A stretch of DNA of 64,000 nt from Limimaricola cinnabarinus (lineage in GTDB: Bacteria; Pseudomonadota; Alphaproteobacteria; Rhodobacterales; Rhodobacteraceae): positions 62,001 through 126,000 of the forward strand of contig NZ_KZ304954.1 in assembly GCF_002723615.1 (NCBI RefSeq), given 5' to 3'. Below the pieces are notes generated by a model, which was not told where the DNA came from, did no database searches, and saw nothing but the letters and a program-made list of their open reading frames with translations. The translations under genes were made by a program, and so were the position numbers. Positions 28,943 through 39,971 of this stretch are shown in pieces (within the stretch, counting starts at the first letter, position 1; each line of letters starts with the position of its first letter).

Positions 28943-28946
28943 GCCG

Positions 28947-31601
28947 TCATGACGAGGCAGAGGGCAAAAGCCCCCGCAGCTCGTAGAGCAGCTCCAGCGC
29001 CTCGCGCGGCGAAAGCTCGTCCGGCTGCACCCCGCGCAGCCGCTCCTCGACCGGCGAGGCGGCCGCAGGGCCGGGCTGCGGCGCCGGCGGCACGGCGGCG
29101 AAGAGCGGCAGATCGTCGATCAGCGCCTGCCGCGCCCCGCGGCCCGGCCCCTCGCTCTCGCCTTGTTCGAGCGCCTGAAGCACCACCCGCGCGCGGTCGA
29201 CCACCGAAGCCGGCAGCCCCGCCAGCCGCGCCACCTGCACGCCGTAGCTGCGATCCGCCGTGCCGCGGCGCACCTCGTGCAAAAAGATCACCTCGCCCTG
29301 CCATTCGCGCACCGCGACCGTGGCCGTCGCCACGCCGTCGAGCTTGGCGGCAAGCTGGGTCATCTCGTGGTAATGGGTGGCAAAGATGCCGCGGCAGCGA
29401 TTGACCTCGTGCAGATGCTCCAGCACCGCCCAGGCGATCGACAGCCCGTCATAGGTCGCCGTGCCGCGCCCGATCTCGTCGAGGATGACCAGCGCGCGGT
29501 CATCGGCCTGGTTGAGGATCGCCGCCGTCTCGACCATCTCGACCATGAAGGTCGAGCGCCCCCGCGCCAGATCGTCCGACGCGCCGACCCGGCTGAAGAT
29601 CTGGCTGACGATGCCGATATGCGCCGCAGCCGCGGGCACGAAGCTGCCGATCTGCGCCAGAACGGCGATCAGCGCGTTCTGCCGCAGGAAGGTCGATTTG
29701 CCCGCCATGTTGGGCCCGGTGAGCAGCCACAAGGGCGCGTCGCCCAGATCGCAATCATTGCCGACAAAGCTCTCACCGGCCCGGCGCAGAGCCTGTTCCA
29801 CCACCGGATGCCGCCCGGCCTCCACGTGAAACGCGCGGCTGTCGTCGAGCCGGGGGCGGCACCAGTCGGCGCCGCGCGCCAGATCGGCAAGGCCACAGGC
29901 CAGATCGATCTCCGACAGCGCCCGCGCGAGCTGGCCCAAGGGTCCGGCGGCGTCGAGAATCGAGCCTTTCAGCCTGTCGAAGACCCGCTTTTCCAGCTCC
30001 AGCGCATGGCCGCCCGCATTGAGGATGCGGGTTTCGATCTCGTTGAGCTCGACCGTGGTGAAGCGGACCTGGTTCGCCGTGGTCTGGCGGTGGATGAAGC
30101 GCTCCGAATGCGGCGGGGCGAGCATCTTGGCGGCATGGGTGGCCGTGGTCTCGATGAAGTAGCCCAGCACGTTGTTGTGCTTGATCTTCAGGCTCTGGAT
30201 GCCGGTCTCGGCGGCATACTCCGCCTGCATCCCCGCGATCACGCCGCGCCCCTCGTCGCGCAGGCGCCGCGCCTCGTCGAGCTCCTCGTCATAGCCCGAG
30301 GCGACAAAGCCGCCATCGCGCGCCAGAAGCGGCGGCTCGGCCACCAGCGCCTGGTCGAGCAGCTCGTGCAGCGCCGCATGCCCCGACAGATCGCGCACCG
30401 CTTCGGCCAGCGGGGCGGGCAGGTCGCGCCCTTCGGCCAGCGCGCCGATCTCGTCGGCGACGTCGAGCGTCGCGCGGATCGCCGCCATGTCGCGCGGGCC
30501 GCCCCGGTCGAGTGCGAGGCGCGACAGCGCCCGGTCGAGATCATGCGCGCCGCGCAGATGGCGGCGCAGATCCTCGCGCAGCCGGTCCTCGCCCACCAGA
30601 TGCGCCACCGTTTCCTGCCGCGCCGAAATGGTGTCGAGATTGCACGAGGGCGAGGCCACGCGCCGCTCCAGAAGCCGCGCGCCGCCCGCCGTCACGGTGC
30701 GGTCGATTGCATGCAGGAGCGAGCCGTCGCGCCCGCCGCCCATCGCATGGGTCAGCTCCAGCGAGCGGCGCGTCGCGGCGTCGATCCGCATCGCCGACAT
30801 CCGCGCCTCCTGCTGCGGCGGGCGCAGAAGCGGCAGCTTGCCCTTCTGCGTCAGCTCCAGATACTCGACCAGCGCCGCCATGGCGGAGATCTCGGCGCGC
30901 GAGAACGATCCGAAGGCGTCGAGCGAGGCGACCTGCCACAGCGCGGCGAGCCGCTTCGCTCCGCCCGCGCTGTCGAAGGCGCCCCGGTGCAGCGGCGTGA
31001 CCGAAAGATCGAAGCCCTCCGTGACCTCGCCGAGCGCCTGCTCCATGCTGTCCTCGACCAGAAGCTCGCGCGGGGTAAGCCGCGCCAGCTCCGGGCCCAG
31101 CGCCAGCCTCTCGCAGCCCAGCACCGACAGCGCGCCGGTGGAGATGTCGACCCAGGCCAGGGCGCAATCCTCGCGCAGTTCGGAGAAGGCGGCGAGGAAA
31201 TTGTGCCGCCGCGCGTCCAGAAGGCTCTCCTCGGTCAGCGTGCCGGGGGTGACGAGGCGCACCACGTCGCGCTTCACCACCGATTTCGAGCCGCGCTTCT
31301 TGGCCTCCGCCGGGTCTTCGAGCTGCTCGGCGATGGCCACGCGAAAGCCCTTGCGGATGAGCGTGAGAAGATAGCTCTCGGCCGCATGGACGGGGACGCC
31401 GCACATGGCGATGTCCTGCCCCATATGCTTGCCGCGCTTGGTCAGCGCGATGTCGAGCGCCTCTGCCGCCGCCACCGCGTCGTCGAAGAACATCTCGTAG
31501 AAATCGCCCATCCGGTAGAACAGCAGCGCGTCGCCATGCGCCGCCTTGATCTCCAGATACTGCGCCATCATCGGCGTCACGGTGCCGGCTTGCGTGTTCA
31601 T
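28947..31601 (-). CDS. mutS: DNA mismatch repair protein MutS
   Basis: 884 aa mismatch recognition ATPase. Mismatch-binding motif FYRMGDFYEMF is near residues 28-38, connector and lever domains follow, and the ATPase has Walker A GPNMAGKST, the signature region and Walker B VILDEIGRGT. Start at 31601 (MNTQAGTVTP) is preceded by GGGAGAGA. The open frame extends far upstream without a stop, but that part is antisense to maeB and not family sequence. Divergent from maeB across 144 bases. Confidence 0.97.
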   Translation of the reverse strand: MNTQAGTVTPMMAQYLEIKAAHGDALLFYRMGDFYEMFFDDAVAAAEALDIALTKRGKHMGQDIAMCGVPVHAAESYLLTLIRKGFRVAIAEQLEDPAEAKKRGSKSVVKRDVVRLVTPGTLTEESLLDARRHNFLAAFSELREDCALAWVDISTGALSVLGCERLALGPELARLTPRELLVEDSMEQALGEVTEGFDLSVTPLHRGAFDSAGGAKRLAALWQVASLDAFGSFSRAEISAMAALVEYLELTQKGKLPLLRPPQQEARMSAMRIDAATRRSLELTHAMGGGRDGSLLHAIDRTVTAGGARLLERRVASPSCNLDTISARQETVAHLVGEDRLREDLRRHLRGAHDLDRALSRLALDRGGPRDMAAIRATLDVADEIGALAEGRDLPAPLAEAVRDLSGHAALHELLDQALVAEPPLLARDGGFVASGYDEELDEARRLRDEGRGVIAGMQAEYAAETGIQSLKIKHNNVLGYFIETTATHAAKMLAPPHSERFIHRQTTANQVRFTTVELNEIETRILNAGGHALELEKRVFDRLKGSILDAAGPLGQLARALSEIDLACGLADLARGADWCRPRLDDSRAFHVEAGRHPVVEQALRRAGESFVGNDCDLGDAPLWLLTGPNMAGKSTFLRQNALIAVLAQIGSFVPAAAAHIGIVSQIFSRVGASDDLARGRSTFMVEMVETAAILNQADDRALVILDEIGRGTATYDGLSIAWAVLEHLHEVNRCRGIFATHYHEMTQLAAKLDGVATATVAVREWQGEVIFLHEVRRGTADRSYGVQVARLAGLPASVVDRARVVLQALEQGESEGPGRGARQALIDDLPLFAAVPPAPQPGPAAASPVEERLRGVQPDELSPREALELLYELRGLLPSASS

Positions 31602-31685
31602 GCGTCTCTCCCGGGGGTGCAGCGGCGCGACACTAGCTTTTGCGGGCTCCGTGCGAAACCCCGCAGCCGCGCTGACGCTAGGGCG

Positions 31686-31715
31686 TTGCGCCGCGCCGCA
31701 GCATCCCGCTATGCC
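31686..31715 (+). promoter_or_regulatory. Possible promoter of maeB
   Basis: TTGCGC at 31686-31691, 18-base spacer, TATGCC at 31710-31715. Position in the divergent gap fits, but both hexamers are imperfect. Confidence 0.3.
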
Positions 31716-31745
31716 TGTCCGTCCAAAGGCAGGAGGGACGACAGA

Positions 31746-34003
<2,258 letters not shown>

Positions 34004-34007
<4 letters not shown>

Positions 34008-34873
34008 TCTGGAACCTGGGCTCGATCAATGCCGATCACGTCTATGCGGTGCCGCATATCCCCGCGCCGGGCGAGACGCTGGCCGCGACCGCGCTGACCT
34101 ACGGGCTGGGCGGCAAGGGGGCGAACATGTCGGTGGCGGCGGCGCGCGCGGGCGCGCGGATCGCGCATCTGGGGGCCGTGGGCGCCGATGGCGGCTGGAT
34201 GGTCGAACGGCTGGAGAGCTACGGCGTCGATTGCGCCCATGTGCAGCGCCGCGAAGGGCCGTCGGGCCATGCGATCATCGCCGTCGATGCACGGGCCGAG
34301 AACGCCATCACGCTCTTTCCCGGCGCCAATCGCGAGATCGATCTCGACGCCGTGAAACAGGCTCTGGACAAGGCCGATCCGGGCGATCTGCTCATCACGC
34401 AAAACGAGACCAACGGCCAGGTCGAGGCGGCGGCGCAGGCGCGGGCGCGCGGGCTCAGGGTCGTCTATGCCGCCGCCCCCTTCGAGGCCGGGGCGGTGCG
34501 TGCGGTGCTGCCGCATCTCGATCTTCTGGTGCTCAACGAGGTCGAGGCGCAGCAGCTCTCGCAGGCGCTGGGCACGCCGATCGAGGAGCTGCCGGTGCCG
34601 CAGGTGGTGGTGACGCTGGGCGCCGCGGGCTGCGACTGGATCGAGACGGCGACCGGCGCGCGGCACCATGTCGATGCGCCGCGCGTCGAGGCGGTCGACA
34701 CCACCGGCGCGGGCGACACCTTCACCGGCTACCTGCTCGCCGGGCTGTCCGAGGGGCTGGAGATGCAAGCGGCGCTGAAGCTGGCCACGCAAGCGGGCGC
34801 GCTCAAGGTCGGGCGGCACGGCGCGGCCGATGCGATCCCCTCGCGCGAGGAGGTCGCGCAAGCGGCGTTCTGA
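34004..34873 (+). CDS. PfkB family sugar kinase (ribokinase-like)
   Basis: 289 aa. N-terminal GSINADHVYAVPHIPAPGETL and LGGKGANMSVAAARAG is the first PfkB signature; DTTGAGDTFTGYLLAGLSEG near residue 228 is the second, with the catalytic Asp. The double GG and N-rich substrate loop is ribokinase-like, but no ribose operon surrounds it, so the substrate is uncertain. Coupled to maeB by a four-base overlap. Confidence 0.85.
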
Positions 34874-34893
34874 GGGCGCGCGCGGCGGTCATC

Positions 34894-35664
34894 ATGCAGG
34901 ATTTCGTCTTCTCCGACCCTTGGGCGCTTCTGGCGGGCTGCGTCGCGGTGGTGCTGGTCGGGCTTTCCAAGGGGGGCCTGGGCGGCGCTCTGGCGCTCCT
35001 GGGCGTGCCGATCATGGCGCTGGCGATCCCGCCGGTGCAGGCGGCGGGCATCCTGCTGCCGATCCTTCTGGTGATGGACGCGATCAGCCTCTGGGCCTGG
35101 CGCGGGCAGTATCACATGGCGACCCTGAAGCGGATGCTGCCCGGCGCGGCGCTGGGCATCGGCATCGGCTGGCTGACGGCAGCGCTGGTGTCGGATGCGA
35201 TGGTGCGGCTGATCGTCGGGGTGGTGGCGTTGGCCTTCTCGGCGCGCTGGCTCCTCTCGGGGCAGACCCGCCGCGCCGCGCCCCGGCCGCAGAACGCGGC
35301 CCGCGCCTCGCTCTGGGCGACGCTGGCGGGCTATACCAGCTTCGTCGCCCATGCGGGCGGCCCGCCCTTTCAGGTCTATGCGCTGCCGCTCAGGCTCGAT
35401 CCAAAGCTCTTCACCGGCACCAGCGTGATCTTCTTCGCGGTGGTCAACCTCATCAAGGTGATCCCCTACGCCGCGCTGGGCCAGTTCGACGCCACCAATC
35501 TCATCGCCGCCGCGGCGCTGCTGCCGCTGGCGGTGGTGGCGACGCTGTCGGGCGCGTGGGTGGTCCGCCGGATGCGGGCCGAGATCTTCTACCCGGTGAT
35601 GTATGTCATGGTGGTGCTCGTCGGTCTCAGATTGTGTTGGGAGGGCCTCTTTGCGCCCATTTAG
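34894..35664 (+). CDS. TauE/SafE family membrane transporter
   Basis: 256 aa with about eight hydrophobic segments. The N-terminal LLAGCVAVVLVGLSKGGLGGALALLGVP repeat and the second-half YTSFVAHAGGPPFQVYALP are the two TauE/SafE repeats (family DUF81), which export sulfoacetate, sulfite or related anions. Substrate not determinable. It lies 20 bases after the sugar kinase, probably the last gene of the maeB transcript. Confidence 0.85.
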   Translation: MQDFVFSDPWALLAGCVAVVLVGLSKGGLGGALALLGVPIMALAIPPVQAAGILLPILLVMDAISLWAWRGQYHMATLKRMLPGAALGIGIGWLTAALVSDAMVRLIVGVVALAFSARWLLSGQTRRAAPRPQNAARASLWATLAGYTSFVAHAGGPPFQVYALPLRLDPKLFTGTSVIFFAVVNLIKVIPYAALGQFDATNLIAAAALLPLAVVATLSGAWVVRRMRAEIFYPVMYVMVVLVGLRLCWEGLFAPI

Positions 35665-35677
35665 GCTCGATCGGGCT

Positions 35678-35707
35678 TTGACAGCGCGGGCCGGGGCCGC
35701 GCATTCT
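35678..35707 (+). promoter_or_regulatory. Possible promoter of the 35758 gene
   Basis: Perfect -35 TTGACA at 35678-35683; an 18-base spacer leads to CATTCT at 35702-35707, a weak -10. The ATG is 50 bases further on. Confidence 0.4.
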
Positions 35708-35757
35708 GCTTCATCGAATGCCAAGGCCAGACCGGCAGGCCATCGAAAGGTCCACTC

Positions 35758-36546
35758 ATGCAGATCTCCGTCAGCCTCGCGCCCCCCTCTGATCCCGGCC
35801 CCGGGACCGGCCCCGTCACGGTCGGCTGGTGTCTGAGCGAAACCAAGGGCGGCCTGATCTACGCCCCGCCCGAGCGGGTCCGCTCGACCGATCTCGACCG
35901 GCGCCACGCCAAGTCGGCCTCGCGCTGCCCGGCGGTGATCAATCTCGAAAGCCGCTATTTCCTGATCCGCTGCCCCTTCGACATCAATGTCGGCTTCGAC
36001 CGCGACGAGAAGGGCGCGCCGCGCCTGCGCAACCTGAGCGGCCCGGCAAGCGCGATCCGCGGCTCCAAGCTCGGCGAAAAGCTGCATGTCGTCTCGGAGG
36101 CCGAATGGCGCCACAAGGGCGTGCCAACGCTGCAGCTGGCGCTGCCTTACGTCTTCCTGTGCGACGCGCCGGTCTATCTCAGCCAGGTCTCGCCCTTCAT
36201 GCACTACACCCCGAACCCGCTGCCCGGCACGATCTTCGGCGGGCGCTTTCCGATCAATGTCTGGCCGCGGCCCCTGATGTGGGCCTTCGAATGGCACGAG
36301 CCCGAAAAGCCCCTGAAGATCTCGCGCGGGGACCCGCTGTTCTATGTCGGCTTCGAGACGATGCCGCAGGATCGCGGGGTGGCGATGGTCGAGGCGCAGC
36401 GCACGCCCGAACTCGTGGAATATCTCGAGCTGATCTCGGGCGCGGTGAACTACGTCAACCAGACCTTCTCGCTGTTCGAGGCGGCCGAGGCCCGCCGCCC
36501 CGAGACGCTGGTCACCCCGGTGGCGCGCCGATCGCGCGGCACCTGA
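35758..36546 (+). CDS. Protein of unknown function between transporter and flagellar genes
   Basis: 262 aa, not assigned to any family I recognise. Codon use is normal for the window, GAAAGG precedes the ATG, and the composition is that of a folded cytoplasmic protein without signal peptide or membrane segments. Aromatic and proline-rich stretches stand out (HYTPNPLPGTIFGGRFPINVWPRP region, residues 142-165; MWAFEWHEPEKP, 174-185). Cysteines at about 25, 58, 71 and 134 do not form a metal motif. It stands alone with its own promoter-like sequence just before motB. It is very likely a real gene; function is open. Confidence 0.75.
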   Translation: MQISVSLAPPSDPGPGTGPVTVGWCLSETKGGLIYAPPERVRSTDLDRRHAKSASRCPAVINLESRYFLIRCPFDINVGFDRDEKGAPRLRNLSGPASAIRGSKLGEKLHVVSEAEWRHKGVPTLQLALPYVFLCDAPVYLSQVSPFMHYTPNPLPGTIFGGRFPINVWPRPLMWAFEWHEPEKPLKISRGDPLFYVGFETMPQDRGVAMVEAQRTPELVEYLELISGAVNYVNQTFSLFEAAEARRPETLVTPVARRSRGT

Positions 36547-36731
36547 ACGCGGCCCCCATGCCCGCCCGGCGGCGCGGCAGCGATCCCGCGCCCGCGCGCC
36601 GCTTTGTCCCCCTTGGCAACAGCCCCGCCCGGCGCCGCGCGCCGGCGGCGGCGCGCCCGCGCTACACCTCGGATTAACGCCGCCGCGCTATCGCCTGTCC
36701 CGGGGGCCATCCAGGGCCGAGGGGGAGCTGC

Positions 36732-37568
36732 ATGTCCGGACAGAACGCGCCGATCATCATCAAACGCAAGAAGGTCATCGCCGGGGGCGGGCATCATGGC
36801 GGCGCCTGGAAGGTGGCCTATGCCGATTTCGTCACCGCCATGATGGCCTTCTTCATGCTGATGTGGCTGCTCAACGCCACCACCGAGCAGCAGCGCAAGG
36901 GGCTGGCCGACTACTTCGCGCCGACCATCGCGATCAGCCGCACCTCCGCCGGCGGCGCCGACGTGCTCAACGGCGACACGCTGCACCAGAGCGACGCGCT
37001 GAGCCAGTCGGGCACCGGCTCCAACATGGGGCTGCGCGGGGCCGTGCCGCCCGACCGAAGCCCGCCGCGCCTGCGCCCGGGCGAGGGCGCGGCGGCGGCC
37101 GAGGTGGCGGCGCTGCGCGAGATCGAGGAGATGCTGCTCGGCCGCGGCGGCGAGAGCCTCGTGGCGCGCAAGGCGCTGCGCCACGTGGTGACGAAGCTGA
37201 CCGACGAGGGGCTGGTGATCGAGATCTTCGCCCGGCCCGGCGCGCCGATCTTTCCGCCCGGCGACACCGTGCCATTGCCGGTCACCCGGGCGCTGCTGGG
37301 CCTGGTGGCGCAGACCGCCGCGCTGGTCGACAACCCGGTCGCGGTTTCGGCCCATCTGGCCGCGCGCCCCGTCGTTCTGGCCGACAACCCGGTCTGGCGG
37401 CTTTCCTCTGGCCGGGCCGAGGCGGCGCGCGACGCGCTCGAGGCGGCGGGTCTGGCGCCGTCGCGGATGCGCCGCGTCACCGGCCTCGGCGATCGCAGCC
37501 CCGCCGCCGACGGCCCCGCCGCGCCGCGCAGCGACCGCCTCGAGATCACGCTGCTGCGGCGGCATTAG
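36732..37568 (+). CDS. motB: Flagellar motor stator protein MotB
   Basis: 278 aa. Cytoplasmic N terminus, one membrane helix containing the proton-accepting Asp (YADFVTAMMAFFMLMWLL, Asp at about residue 36), then a periplasmic OmpA/MotB-like domain with NPVWRLSSGRAEAARDALEAAG near residue 220, the peptidoglycan-binding signature. ATG at 36732 follows GAGGGGGAG. motA is not in the window. flgE follows after 70 bases. Confidence 0.92.
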   Translation: MSGQNAPIIIKRKKVIAGGGHHGGAWKVAYADFVTAMMAFFMLMWLLNATTEQQRKGLADYFAPTIAISRTSAGGADVLNGDTLHQSDALSQSGTGSNMGLRGAVPPDRSPPRLRPGEGAAAAEVAALREIEEMLLGRGGESLVARKALRHVVTKLTDEGLVIEIFARPGAPIFPPGDTVPLPVTRALLGLVAQTAALVDNPVAVSAHLAARPVVLADNPVWRLSSGRAEAARDALEAAGLAPSRMRRVTGLGDRSPAADGPAAPRSDRLEITLLRRH

Positions 37569-37579
37569 CACCGTCTTAA
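37565..37579 (+). promoter_or_regulatory. CtrA-box-like site upstream of flgE
   Basis: TTAG-N7-TTAA, seven of eight matches to the CtrA half-site arrangement TTAA-N7-TTAA, overlapping the motB stop and 59 bases before flgE. CtrA controls motility genes in Rhodobacteraceae, which makes the match credible but unproven. Confidence 0.4.
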
Positions 37580-37638
37580 GCCTGTTGCTCTAGGCCATCG
37601 GGCAACCCTGTTCTCCCGTCTCAGCGGAAAGGTCCTTC

Positions 37639-39051
37639 ATGACGATCTCCTCCTCCCTCAGCGCCGGTGTCTCCGGCCTCGCAGCCAATGCCCACCGGCT
37701 GGCCACGATCTCGGACAACATCGCCAATTCCGCCACTTACGGCTATCGCCGCGCGGTCACCGATTTCCATTCGCTGGTGATGGGCAATGATTCGGGGCGC
37801 TACGTGGCCGGCGGCGTCTCGGCCACCTCGCAAAGGCTGATCGACGAGAGCGGCGCGCTCTCCTCGACCACCAACCCGACCGACCTCGCGGTGCGCGGGC
37901 GCGGCTTTCTGCCGGTCAGCTCCTCGGTCATGGCGGGCGAGCGCGGCAGCGAGGATTTCCGCCTGACCACCACCGGCTCGTTCCGCGCCGACGAGGACGG
38001 CTACCTGCGCACCCCCGACGGGCAGACGCTGCTGGGCTGGCCGGCCGAGCTCGACGGTTCGATCGGCACCTATCCGCGCGACACCGCCAGCGGGCTGCAA
38101 CCGGTGCGCGTGCCCGCGGGCGAGCTGTCTGGCATCGCCACCACCGAGGTGACGCTCGCCGTGAACCTGCCCGCAACCGAAACGCAAGAGGAGTCGCTCG
38201 GCCTGCCCGAGGAGCTGACGGTCGAATATTACGACAATCTCGGCACCACCCAGCAGCTCGGCCTGACCTTCACCCCGACCGTTCCGGCCGCCGGCGCGCC
38301 GCCGAGCAACGAATGGACCCTGCAGATCACCGACGGGGCCTCGGCCGACGCGGTGGTGGGCGAATACACGCTGGTCTTCGACGACAGCCGCGGCGCGGGC
38401 GGCAGCCTCGCCACGATGACCGCCATCACCGGCGGCCCCTTCGACCCCGCGACCGGCACGTTCAGCATCGACGTGGCCGGCGGCCCGATCGAGATGGATG
38501 TCGGCCTGCCCGGCGTCTCGGGCGGGCTGTCGCAGCTGGCGGGCGTCTTCGCGCCGCTCTCGGTCGGGCGCGACGGGGCGGCGACCGGCAACCTGACCTC
38601 GGTGGAGGTCGATCCGGGCGGCTTCGTCCATGCCTATTACGACAATGGCGAGAGCCGCCGCATCTACCAGGTGCCGCTCGTCGACGTCGCCAATTCCAAC
38701 GGGCTGGAAACGCATGACGGCCAATCCTACTCGCTGACCCGCGAAAGCGGCGAGATGCTGTTGTGGAACGCGGGCGACGGGCCGACCGGCGACATCGTCG
38801 GCTTCGCGCGCGAGGAATCGACCGTCGACGTCGCCTCCGAGCTGACCCAGCTGATCCAGACGCAGCGCGCCTATTCCTCTAACGCCAAGGTGATCCAGAC
38901 CGTCGAGTTGTCCTTGGCCGAGGAGACCGACTTGCCGGTCGAGATCTCGGTCTGGGTCTTGGAGAGATCGGAGTTGATCCCCTTGAGGGTCTGCAGCGCG
39001 ACCATCGCGCCGTTGTTGGTCAGAATGCTGGACATGTGTGTGTGGTCCTAA
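37639..39051 (+). CDS. flgE: Flagellar hook protein FlgE with aberrant 3' end
   Basis: 470 codons. The first ~422 residues are a normal alphaproteobacterial FlgE: flagellar rod/hook N-terminal motif SLSAGVSGLAANAHRLATISDNIANS, hook body, and the C-terminal helix DVASELTQLIQTQRAYSSNAKVIQTV. There the similarity stops. The family continues with about a dozen more residues (DxMxQ...LKR type), whereas this frame reads 48 residues that are the antisense of a flagellin 5' end. The break is at 38895-38906. The C-terminal helix is needed for hook assembly, so the product is probably defective. Deletion, inversion or misassembly could explain it; see findings. Confidence 0.85.
   Translation: MTISSSLSAGVSGLAANAHRLATISDNIANSATYGYRRAVTDFHSLVMGNDSGRYVAGGVSATSQRLIDESGALSSTTNPTDLAVRGRGFLPVSSSVMAGERGSEDFRLTTTGSFRADEDGYLRTPDGQTLLGWPAELDGSIGTYPRDTASGLQPVRVPAGELSGIATTEVTLAVNLPATETQEESLGLPEELTVEYYDNLGTTQQLGLTFTPTVPAAGAPPSNEWTLQITDGASADAVVGEYTLVFDDSRGAGGSLATMTAITGGPFDPATGTFSIDVAGGPIEMDVGLPGVSGGLSQLAGVFAPLSVGRDGAATGNLTSVEVDPGGFVHAYYDNGESRRIYQVPLVDVANSNGLETHDGQSYSLTRESGEMLLWNAGDGPTGDIVGFAREESTVDVASELTQLIQTQRAYSSNAKVIQTVELSLAEETDLPVEISVWVLERSELIPLRVCSATIAPLLVRMLDMCVWS
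38871..39035 (-). pseudogene. fliC: 5' fragment of flagellin gene fliC
   Basis: Starting at an ATG at 39035 on the minus strand, the frame reads MSSILTNNGAMVALQTLK and then ISTGKSVSSAKDNS, the conserved N-terminal D0 segment of Rhodobacteraceae flagellin. After about 45 residues it runs into antisense flgE sequence and stops at a TAG (38871-38873), giving 54 codons instead of several hundred. TAGGA lies 10 bases before the ATG, with a short CA dinucleotide run between, so the start signals are intact. The rest of the flagellin and flaF/flbT, usually downstream, are absent. Confidence 0.85.
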
Positions 39052-39204
39052 AGCTCGGCGGCCATCGCACGCCGGGTTTCGATCAAGACCCCGGCTGGCG
39101 GGGCTGCTGACAGCCGTACTGACTATGCGCGGACCGGAGGGTTCCCCCCGCCGCATTTCGGTGCATCCCGGTTCGGGAGACGGGGCCTTTGTGACAGGCC
39201 GGGT

Positions 39205-39220
39205 TTAAGCGGGGCCTAAC
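39205..39220. promoter_or_regulatory. CtrA-box-like site upstream of fliC
   Basis: Plus strand TTAA-N7-CTAAC; read toward fliC it is TTAG-N7-TTAA, the same variant as at flgE. It lies 170 bases before the flagellin ATG, in the 229-base gap between flgN and fliC. Confidence 0.4.
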
Positions 39221-39264
39221 GCCAGAGGGGAAATGCGACGCATTCGATTCGAACCTGCCCCGGT

Positions 39265-39615
39265 TCAGGCCTTGTGCCGCAGCGCGCGGCCCGGCGCGGG
39301 CGCCGCCTCGGCCCGGCCCTCGCGGTCATAGGTGGCAAAGCCGCCGCGCGCGGCGCGCAGCGCCCGCGCCCGGGCCTGCCCCTCGCGCAGCCCCGCGAGC
39401 GCGGCTTCGAGCAGGCGCGCCACATGGGCGAGATCGCGTTCGAGATCGGCGAGGGCGGCGGGCGCGCCGGTCTCGGCCAGCTCCTTCTCCAGCTCTGCCA
39501 TGACGGCGCGCTTGGGCGAGACCAGCGCGCCCAGCTCGGCCATGTCGCCCGCCAGCAGCGCCGCCTTCTCGCGCGCGAGCAGGGCCGCGAGCCGCATCGT
39601 CGCGGGGCCGCTCAT
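39265..39615 (-). CDS. FlgN-like flagellar chaperone
   Basis: 116 aa, mostly helical and Ala/Leu/Glu-rich (MRLAALLAREKAALLAGDMAELGAL), the pattern of FlgN family chaperones for hook-filament junction proteins FlgK and FlgL. The family is poorly conserved, so I rely on size, helical content and location: it overlaps the rod-binding gene by four bases and lies next to fliK. If FlgK and FlgL are truly missing, this chaperone would have no client. Confidence 0.6.
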   Translation of the reverse strand: MSGPATMRLAALLAREKAALLAGDMAELGALVSPKRAVMAELEKELAETGAPAALADLERDLAHVARLLEAALAGLREGQARARALRAARGGFATYDREGRAEAAPAPGRALRHKA

Positions 39616-39923
39616 CGCGCGGCCTTCGACAGGCCGGCATAGAGCCGCTCGGCAAGGCCGATCCCGCCCGCCTCGACCATCCGCTCGGCCTGGGCCTGAA
39701 ACAGGAAGGAGCGGAACTGCTCCTCTCCCGCGCCGCCGCCGAAGCCGGTCTCCGGGGCGCCGGGATCGGACAGGCGCAGAAGCTCGGAGAGAAAGCCGGT
39801 CTCGAGCGCTTTGGCGGCCTGCCACGCCGGATCGTCCGGCGCGGCACCGCCCCTTGGCGCCGCGCCGGCGGGGCCGGGGCGGGGGAGAGGGGCGGCAATC
39901 GGCGAAAGGTCGAAAGGGGTCAT
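39612..39923 (-). CDS. Rod-binding protein (FlgJ N-terminal type)
   Basis: 103 aa. After a short Pro/Gly-rich N terminus, residues about 40-103 contain KALETGFLSELLRL and the EEQFRSFLFQAQAERMVEAGGIGLAERLY pattern of the FlgJ rod-capping domain. It lacks the muramidase domain of enterobacterial FlgJ, as usual in alphaproteobacteria. ATG at 39923. Divergent from fliK across 112 bases. Confidence 0.8.
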   Translation of the reverse strand: MTPFDLSPIAAPLPRPGPAGAAPRGGAAPDDPAWQAAKALETGFLSELLRLSDPGAPETGFGGGAGEEQFRSFLFQAQAERMVEAGGIGLAERLYAGLSKAAR

Positions 39924-39971
39924 GGGCGCGTTCCTTTGGAATGGCGACGCGCCCGACAATCCGCCGGGCCG

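Noticed and set aside
29822-29833. Half parS (TCCACGTGAAAC) in mutS
   Set aside because: Only one arm matches; probably coincidence from coding FHVE.
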